In this document: positions 7,160 through 10,419 of the stretch, piece by piece
Layout of the letters: the number at the start of each line of letters is the position of its first letter
Numbering within the stretch: position 1 is the first letter of the stretch
Assembly (NCBI GenBank): GCA_020050375.1
Contig: JAGVKR010000455.1
Coordinates: 1-10,419, forward strand
Direction: 5' to 3'
Source of the DNA: Planctomycetales bacterium
GTDB lineage: Bacteria > Planctomycetota > Planctomycetia > Planctomycetales > Planctomycetaceae
Length of the DNA stretch: 10,419 bases
Program-made: the position numbers and the translations under genes
The notes under the pieces: generated by a model
The model's database searches: none
Told to the model about the DNA's origin: nothing
The model's input: the letters and a program-made list of their open reading frames with translations, nothing else

Positions 7160-7481
7160 CACCGTTTTTTCCGAACGCATCTCATGTTTTCCATGTCGGT
7201 TCTGTTGATTGCGTCAAAATGCACGCTGCTTAGGAGGCTGCAAGTCGAAACGTGAATCCGTGACTTACCGCCGCGGCACTCCGCATTCCCATGCTGTCGC
7301 ATCGCCTCTCCAGATTTCGCTGTCTGCCCTCTTCGATCGACCCCCACGCGTCACCATTTTTCACGCTCCATTTTACTCTAATCGCAGATGTCCCGACCGA
7401 ACAAAAGTACCGGACTGGAAAACTGGAAAAAGGTTCGGCGTTGGCAATGCAGCGCGCGGAACGCCTCCAGGAAAGGGCCGA

Positions 7482-7510
7482 TTGCCTGCGGAGTGAATTG
7501 ATCCTATCAT
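7482..7510 (+). promoter_or_regulatory. Sigma70-type promoter giving a likely leaderless mRNA
   Basis: TTGCCT (7482-7487), a 17-bp spacer, then TATCAT (7505-7510; 5 of 6 to consensus). Transcription would begin about 7 nt further on, at or next to the ATG at 7518. No Shine-Dalgarno precedes that ATG, which fits leaderless translation. Confidence 0.5.
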
Positions 7511-7517
7511 ATCGGCC

Positions 7518-7937
7518 ATGAAGACCGAGCCCTGGTACAAAGACGGACTGAGCTTCACGTGCACGCAGTGCGGAAACTGCTGCACCGGCTTCGAAGGGTA
7601 CGTGTGGGTCAACGACGAGGAGATCGCCGAGATCGCGGCGTTTCTCGGAAAGTCGGTGGCCGACACGCTGGAGCAGCATGCCCGCCCGGTGGGGAAGCGC
7701 GTCAGCCTGCGCGAGGTCGGTGACAATCACGATTGCACGTTTTTCGATCCCGAGAAGCGCGGATGCACGATTTATCCGGCCCGCCCGCGGCAATGTCGGA
7801 ATTGGCCGTTCTGGAATTCGAACATCGAAACGCCCGAAGCGTGGCGCGAAGTTCAACAGACGTGTCCCGGCGCAGGAAAGGGAACATTCTTCAGCCTCGA
7901 AGAGATCGAAGCCCAGGCCGCCCGGTTTCGCCTGTGA
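7518..7937 (+). CDS. YkgJ-family cysteine-cluster protein (CxxCxxCC)
   Basis: A 139-residue cytoplasmic protein of the YkgJ/PF03692 zinc- or iron-chelating family. The N-terminal cluster CTQCGNCC (15-22) is followed by C73, C83 (RGCTIYPARPRQC) and C93, with C116 in QQTCPG. The ordering CxxCxxCC, then C-x9-C-x9-C with IYPARPRQC, is the typical family pattern. Members are thought to bind a metal or Fe-S cluster; their cellular job is not established, so none is assigned. The start is chosen because homology begins within a few residues and a promoter lies directly upstream. No Shine-Dalgarno is present. The next gene, a diverged relative, follows after 10 bp. Confidence 0.9.
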   Translation: MKTEPWYKDGLSFTCTQCGNCCTGFEGYVWVNDEEIAEIAAFLGKSVADTLEQHARPVGKRVSLREVGDNHDCTFFDPEKRGCTIYPARPRQCRNWPFWNSNIETPEAWREVQQTCPGAGKGTFFSLEEIEAQAARFRL

Positions 7938-7939
7938 GG
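7936..7939 (+). promoter_or_regulatory. Shine-Dalgarno of the second YkgJ gene
   Basis: GAGG overlaps the stop codon of the upstream gene and lies 8 nt before the ATG at 7948. It decides that start over longer in-frame extensions, which would run back inside the first gene. Confidence 0.6.
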
Positions 7940-7947
7940 TCGCGCCC

Positions 7948-8370
7948 ATGACCGACGAAACTGTGCGCGGGCAGTTGCCTGTGCTGTACGAAGAACTGTC
8001 CCGGGAGATCGCCGCTGCTGCGCCGGTTTGCGATTTGAGCGGCCGCTGTTGCCGCTTTCGCGAGTACGGGCACACGCTCTTCATTTCGCGTCCTGAAGCC
8101 GAACTGCTGCTCGAAGAGGGATTGCCGGAGGGAGCGGTGATCGACGATGCGTCGTGCCCGTTTCAAATCGGCGGGCTTTGCACCGCGCGCGAACGACGCC
8201 CCCTGGGCTGTCGGATCTACTATTGCGACCCGAGCTACACGGAAACCGGCGCGCGACTCAGCGAACGGTTCATAGCTCGCCTGAAGGAGCTCCATGACGA
8301 GGGCGCGACCCCCTGGGAGTACCGGCCTTTGCATCATTTTCTGCACGAAGCGGTCGAGAGGCCGTCGTAA
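7948..8370 (+). CDS. Second YkgJ-like cysteine-cluster protein
   Basis: A 140-residue protein with the same overall plan as its upstream neighbour but a different cysteine spacing. C28 and the pair C34-C35 (CDLSGRCC) form the N-terminal cluster, then C70 (ASCPFQ), C78 (GGLC), C88 (RRPLGCRIYYC) and C93. The RRPLGCRIYYCD segment corresponds to the family's RPxxCR motif. This is the subgroup where CxxC is replaced by a wider spacing. It probably binds a metal ion or Fe-S cluster through these cysteines; the biochemical role is unknown. It sits 10 bp after the first YkgJ gene and is almost surely co-transcribed, so the two may work as a pair. No signal peptide or membrane segment is seen. Confidence 0.85.
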   Translation: MTDETVRGQLPVLYEELSREIAAAAPVCDLSGRCCRFREYGHTLFISRPEAELLLEEGLPEGAVIDDASCPFQIGGLCTARERRPLGCRIYYCDPSYTETGARLSERFIARLKELHDEGATPWEYRPLHHFLHEAVERPS

Positions 8371-8521
8371 TGCGAGTTTATTTTTGGAGTGGAGTGGGGA
8401 AGATTGGCTGATGCTCGTGAAGCCCGGATGCCGATCCTAACAGATTGATTGGGTAGAGATTAACGAATTCTCCGATCGAAGGGGTGGGCACGAAGAATCG
8501 GTTTGTACGGGAAATTCGGCC

Positions 8522-8603
8522 GATTGCAACCTGCTTCAAATCGAAAAACAAGGCCCATCTCTGCGGAATAACGTAACTAATTACTCGATAACAAGTTGCA
8601 ATC
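8522..8603. repeat. Wide inverted repeat GATTGCAAC / GTTGCAATC
   Basis: GATTGCAAC (8522-8530) and GTTGCAATC (8595-8603) are exact reverse complements separated by 64 bp in the gap upstream of HU. A related palindrome CGTTGCAACG occurs at 9375-9384. It might be paired operators or chance. Confidence 0.35.
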
Positions 8604-8691
8604 ACCGCTGCGGTTTCCGTCACCCCGGCGAGCATTGGACTCAAATACTCCTACGGCAATCGGAGGAAGGGACGCAACGCTCGGACTCGGC

Positions 8692-8721
8692 TTGACACTA
8701 AGTCCCGTTTAGGTTTACAGT
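8692..8721 (+). promoter_or_regulatory. hup: Sigma70-type promoter of the HU gene
   Basis: A perfect -35 TTGACA (8692-8697), an 18-bp spacer, then TACAGT (8716-8721; 4 of 6). Transcription from about 8728 would leave a leader of roughly 65 nt before the GTG. Confidence 0.5.
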
Positions 8722-8779
8722 TGAGACACGTTGGCGCTTGACCCAGAGAACCGAAGGGCCGCCCAACGGCACCTCTCGC

Positions 8780-8784
8780 GGGAG
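8780..8784 (+). promoter_or_regulatory. hup: Shine-Dalgarno supporting the GTG start of HU
   Basis: GGGAG, 9 nt before the GTG at 8794. It decides the start in favour of the family-consistent N-terminus and against the upstream TTG. Confidence 0.6.
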
Positions 8785-8793
8785 ATTCGAGTC

Positions 8794-9138
8794 GTGACCA
8801 AGAAAGAAATCGTCAAAGCCATTTCCGACGAAATCGGAATGACCCAGTTGAAGACGAAGGAGATCGTTCAAAAGACGTTCGACGCCATTGTCGAAACGTT
8901 GATTCAGGAACGTCGCATCGAGCTGAGAAATTTTGGCGTTTTCGAAGTGAAGAAGCGTGCCCCGCGCAAGGCGCGAAACCCGCGAACCGGTGAAAAGGTC
9001 TTTGTTCCCGAGAAATTCGTCGTTACGTTCAAGCCTGGCAAAGAGATGGAAGAAAAAGTGCGCCAGCTCGAAGCTGCTGCCGCCAAGGCGGCGCTCGAAC
9101 AACAAGCCCCGACGAGTGTTCCCGTTCCATCGACATAA
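8794..9138 (+). CDS. hup: HU-family nucleoid DNA-binding protein
   Basis: HU/IHF-fold histone-like protein that bends and compacts DNA as a dimer. The 114-residue product starts [11 protein letters not shown] and carries the core [20 protein letters not shown] and the beta-arm tip RNPRTGE (61-67), whose proline (P63) intercalates into DNA, then [12 protein letters not shown] tail of about 20 Ala/Glu/Pro-rich residues extends past the ~92-residue core, as I recall for planctomycete HU. I prefer the GTG at 8794 over the longer frame opening with TTG at 8731: GGGAG (8780-8784) lies 9 nt before it, and HU homology begins exactly there. It stands alone, with its own promoter. Confidence 0.95.
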   Translation: MTKKEIVKAISDEIGMTQLKTKEIVQKTFDAIVETLIQERRIELRNFGVFEVKKRAPRKARNPRTGEKVFVPEKFVVTFKPGKEMEEKVRQLEAAAAKAALEQQAPTSVPVPST

Positions 9139-9219
9139 CAATCCACTTGAATTCGATTTCGTTCCCGGCAGAATCGCTTGGAGCATTTCGCATAATCCCA
9201 CATCAGACAACGAGTTAAC

Positions 9220-9233
9220 CATCCCCGGGGATG
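9220..9233. repeat. 14-bp perfect palindrome
   Basis: CATCCCCGGGGATG is perfectly self-complementary with no spacer, so it suits a dimeric DNA-binding protein better than an RNA hairpin. No protein is implied by the sequence. Confidence 0.35.
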
Positions 9234-9424
9234 TCCCGCCTTCCCCCCTCTTGCGTTCCCTTCTGCGACACGGTTACCACTCCTTCCCGCATCCGGTAAC
9301 CACTGACTGACCCAGCCCGATCATCGTTCGTTTCGTCGACAGACAACGGCTTGGTGGAACGGATCTATCCTGGTCGTTGCAACGGCTCGTTTTCGGACGA
9401 GGCCGTTCGGGTTGTATTACATCA

Positions 9425-9431
9425 AGGAGGA
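9425..9431 (+). promoter_or_regulatory. Near-perfect Shine-Dalgarno of the small secreted protein
   Basis: AGGAGGA, extended by AA on the left and G on the right, 5-6 nt before the ATG at 9437. This is the best ribosome-binding site in the window. It fixes the start against the longer frame from TTG at 9377 and suggests strong translation. Confidence 0.75.
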
Positions 9432-9436
9432 GAGAC

Positions 9437-9655
9437 ATGCGTACGGTTGTGCTTTGTGGAACGCTGTTCGCGGCGATTCTGAGCAACATCGGCTGCATCG
9501 TGCCGATCTACTCGTCGAGCCGCGACATCCGCGCCCGTCAATTGATCTACACGTCGGAAGACTTCCGTCAGATCAATGAAGTTTGGGAGCGAATCTGGTT
9601 CCTCGACAATCCAGACTTCGAAACGCCATACCGCACGCACGGTGGCGTGATCTAA
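9437..9655 (+). CDS. Small secreted or lipoprotein-like protein, unknown function
   Basis: A 72-residue protein. R2 and a hydrophobic stretch VVLCGTLFAAILSNIG (4-19) form a signal sequence, ending at C20, which could be a lipidated cysteine; the -3 residue is N, not the usual L/V/I, so the lipobox is imperfect. The mature part is short and polar with several tryptophans: IVPIYS, QLIYTSEDFRQINEVWERIWFLD (split here as QLIYTSEDF and RQINEVWERIWFLD), then FETPYRTHGGVI. From memory, a protein of this shape with a YRTHGG end recurs in planctomycetes, but I could not check. No function is assigned. Its own strong ribosome-binding site and its place between HU and pyrD suggest an independent, well-expressed gene. 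Confidence 0.8.
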   Translation: MRTVVLCGTLFAAILSNIGCIVPIYSSSRDIRARQLIYTSEDFRQINEVWERIWFLDNPDFETPYRTHGGVI

Positions 9656-9690
9656 CGCGTTCGTCGACCGCGAACTCGAAGGTCCATTCG

Positions 9691-9713
9691 GGCCGGCGCC
9701 ATTGTCGCCGGCC
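9691..9713 (+). terminator. GC-rich hairpin after the small secreted protein gene
   Basis: GGCCGGCG (9691-9698) pairs perfectly with CGCCGGCC (9706-9713) around a 7-nt loop, 36 nt after the stop at 9655. It is very stable but lacks a following T-run, so termination is only a possibility. It may instead be the first element of the structured stretch before pyrD. Confidence 0.4.
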
Positions 9714-9736
9714 GGGGACGATGTTGTGTCGGAATA

Positions 9737-9772
9737 GAGGCGATCGAGCAGCAACTTGCTGCCGATCGCTTC
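9737..9772 (+). other. Long stable hairpin upstream of pyrD
   Basis: The arms GAGGCGATCG (9737-9746) and CGATCGCTTC (9763-9772), with one G-T pair, continue after a single bulged A (9747) into GCAGCA (9748-9753) and TGCTGC (9757-9762), closing on a 3-nt loop. That gives about 16 base pairs in 36 nt, the strongest hairpin I found. No T-run follows. It could be a structured leader, a protein-binding site or a dispersed repeat. Confidence 0.6.
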
Positions 9773-9791
9773 GGCGGATACGATGCGCGCC

Positions 9792-9811
9792 GTGTGCAGT
9801 GAGCTGCACGC
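9792..9811 (+). other. Third hairpin upstream of pyrD
   Basis: GTGCAG (9794-9799) pairs with CTGCAC (9804-9809) around a TGAG loop, and a T-G and a G-C pair extend it to 9792-9811. Confidence 0.45.
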
Positions 9812-9824
9812 TTGAGCGCGTCCC

Positions 9825-9839
9825 CTCCGGTTTCCGGAG
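9825..9839 (+). other. Fourth hairpin, hiding a GGAG that could serve pyrD
   Basis: CTCCGG (9825-9830) pairs with CCGGAG (9834-9839) around TTT. The right arm includes GGAG, 8 nt before an in-frame TTG at 9848. Folding would mask that possible ribosome-binding site. Confidence 0.4.
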
Positions 9840-9883
9840 CGGACCGATTGGTAACATCTTCCCCGAATTCAGGTTGCGTCGGC

Positions 9884-10419
9884 GTGCCGGAACTGGCAGT
9901 CGCGTTGAATCGCCTGCGGCTTGCGAACCCGATCCTCGTGGCCTCGGGAACGTTCGGGTATGCGCGTGAAATGACTCCCTTTGTGCCGTTCGCGCGGCTG
10001 GGGGGGATCATCCCCAAGACGATCACGCTTCACCCGCGGATCGGCAACCCTCCCCCGCGGACCGTCGAGACGGCATCGGGGCTGTTGAATTCGATCGGGC
10101 TCGACAACGACGGGCTGGATGCGTTCCTATCAAAACATCTCGATTACCTGTTGGGACTGGGGACGGCGATCATCGCGAACATCGCCGGTCACGATCGCGA
10201 TGAGTTCCTGCGAATGGCCGAGCGGCTCGACACTTGTCAGGGTTTGGCGGGAATTGAATTGAATATTTCGTGCCCCAATGTCAGTGGTGGCATCGACTTC
10301 GGCGTCGATCCGAAGATGACGGCTGCCGTCGTTCAGGGGGTGCGTAGCGTCTGCCGCCTTCCGCTGATCTCCAAGCTGACCCCCAATGTCACGGACATCA
10401 CGGCCATCGCCCAGGCCGC
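9884..10419 (+). CDS. pyrD: Dihydroorotate dehydrogenase, class 1B catalytic subunit (3' end outside window)
   Basis: PyrD oxidises dihydroorotate to orotate with FMN, the fourth step of pyrimidine synthesis; class 1B enzymes are cytoplasmic and pass electrons to PyrK and NAD. The window holds the first 178 residues of about 305. Signatures are [14 protein letters not shown] (13-26), IPKTIT with K45, [19 protein letters not shown] (54-72) with the substrate-binding NSIGLDN (69-75), and ELNISCPN (125-132), where C130 is the expected catalytic base of class 1. K164 in SKLTPN follows. The start is uncertain. GTG 9884 matches where homology begins but has only a weak AGG upstream; an in-frame TTG at 9848 has GGAG 8 nt before it and would add 12 residues. 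The frame is open at the window end. Confidence 0.93.
   Translation, partial: MPELAVALNRLRLANPILVASGTFGYAREMTPFVPFARLGGIIPKTITLHPRIGNPPPRTVETASGLLNSIGLDNDGLDAFLSKHLDYLLGLGTAIIANIAGHDRDEFLRMAERLDTCQGLAGIELNISCPNVSGGIDFGVDPKMTAAVVQGVRSVCRLPLISKLTPNVTDITAIAQA

Larger units (their letters stand above)
7081..7517. other. 437-bp divergent intergenic region between mobA and the first YkgJ gene
   Basis: No credible gene is seen in either direction. It must hold the mobA-side promoter. The best minus-strand -10 candidate is CATAAT at 7154-7159, without a good -35. It also contains a 14-bp copy of the heptamer-type sequence (GCACTCCGCATTCC, 7276-7289) and the plus-strand promoter described separately. 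I compared it by eye with the Moco riboswitch and saw no clear match. Confidence 0.5.
8371..8793 (+). other. 423-bp region between the second YkgJ gene and HU
   Basis: It is visibly richer in A and T than its surroundings, notably 8561-8600. A minus-strand open frame (8378-8644) starts with TTG, has no Shine-Dalgarno and no family resemblance, so I do not call it a gene. Notable content is a wide inverted repeat GATTGCAAC/GTTGCAATC (8522-8530, 8595-8603) and the HU promoter near its right end. No clear terminator follows the upstream gene. Confidence 0.5.
9139..9436 (+). other. 298-bp region between HU and the small secreted protein
   Basis: No gene is seen. It holds three short symmetric sequences: a 14-bp palindrome CATCCCCGGGGATG (9220-9233), inverted GGTTACC (9272-9278) and GGTAACC (9295-9301), and the palindrome CGTTGCAACG (9375-9384). 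No convincing promoter or terminator could be chosen by eye, though the downstream gene needs a promoter somewhere here. Confidence 0.45.

Noticed and set aside
7081..7260. Molybdenum-cofactor riboswitch in front of mobA
   Set aside because: I looked for the conserved paired regions in the minus-strand leader and could not find a convincing match. A covariance-model search would settle it.
7230..8084. A 284-codon minus-strand frame opposite the YkgJ genes
   Set aside because: It overlaps two well-supported genes, has no family resemblance and looks like a codon-bias shadow.
8378..8644. An 88-codon minus-strand frame in the gap before HU
   Set aside because: It begins with TTG, has no Shine-Dalgarno or recognisable motif, and lies in AT-richer DNA. 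It is not supported as a gene.
8731..8793. Longer HU start at TTG 8731
   Set aside because: The 21 extra residues do not match the HU family, and a Shine-Dalgarno plus the family-consistent start exist at GTG 8794.
9583..9969. A 128-codon plus-strand frame overlapping the small secreted gene, the hairpins and pyrD
   Set aside because: It overlaps two genes in another frame, lacks a ribosome-binding site, and its Arg/Cys-rich composition is shadow-like.

Overview
The window looks like chromosomal DNA from a GC-rich member of the Planctomycetota. The lineage call is an inference from three things: the HU protein with its extended Ala/Pro-rich tail, a 72-residue secreted small protein of a type I associate with planctomycetes, and short heptamer tandem arrays whose translations resemble sequence that recurs in planctomycete genomes. 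No rRNA, tRNA, CRISPR array, insertion sequence or phage gene was seen. The content is mostly housekeeping plus one accessory metabolic cluster.

Layout: (1) 35-2456, plus strand: recJ then pcm, 1 nt apart. The recJ reading frame is a hybrid. Its first ~50 residues are a signal peptide and the start of a DUF4198-like secreted protein, joined in frame to RecJ lacking its usual first ~40-50 residues. (2) 2470-7080, minus strand: a molybdenum-cofactor cluster transcribed right to left as mobA, moeA (4-nt ATGA overlap), a second MoeA fused to a C-terminal periplasmic-binding-protein-like domain, and an exported single-domain rhodanese. pcm and the rhodanese gene converge with 13 bp between their stops. 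(3) 7081-7517: a 437-bp divergent gap. (4) 7518-8370, plus strand: two adjacent YkgJ-type cysteine-cluster proteins. The first has a sigma70-like promoter so close to its ATG that the mRNA would be leaderless. (5) 8371-8793: a gap holding the HU promoter, then the HU gene (GTG start). (6) 9437-9655: the 72-residue secreted protein with an excellent Shine-Dalgarno. (7) 9656-9883: four consecutive hairpins, then the start of pyrD (class 1B dihydroorotate dehydrogenase), which runs off the window.

How the genes work together: MoeA inserts molybdate into molybdopterin and MobA adds GMP to make the bis-MGD form used by DMSO-reductase-family enzymes. The MoeA-PBP fusion probably handles a variant of metal binding or insertion, possibly molybdate versus tungstate. 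The rhodanese may be linked to sulfur handling for the same enzymes, but only by position. The remaining genes (DNA repair nuclease, isoaspartyl repair, nucleoid protein, pyrimidine synthesis) are independent housekeeping functions.

Points most worth checking: the DUF4198/RecJ junction near 185-195, the two 4x7-bp arrays inside the MoeA-PBP reading frame, the structured stretch upstream of pyrD, and the predicted leaderless transcript of the first YkgJ gene.
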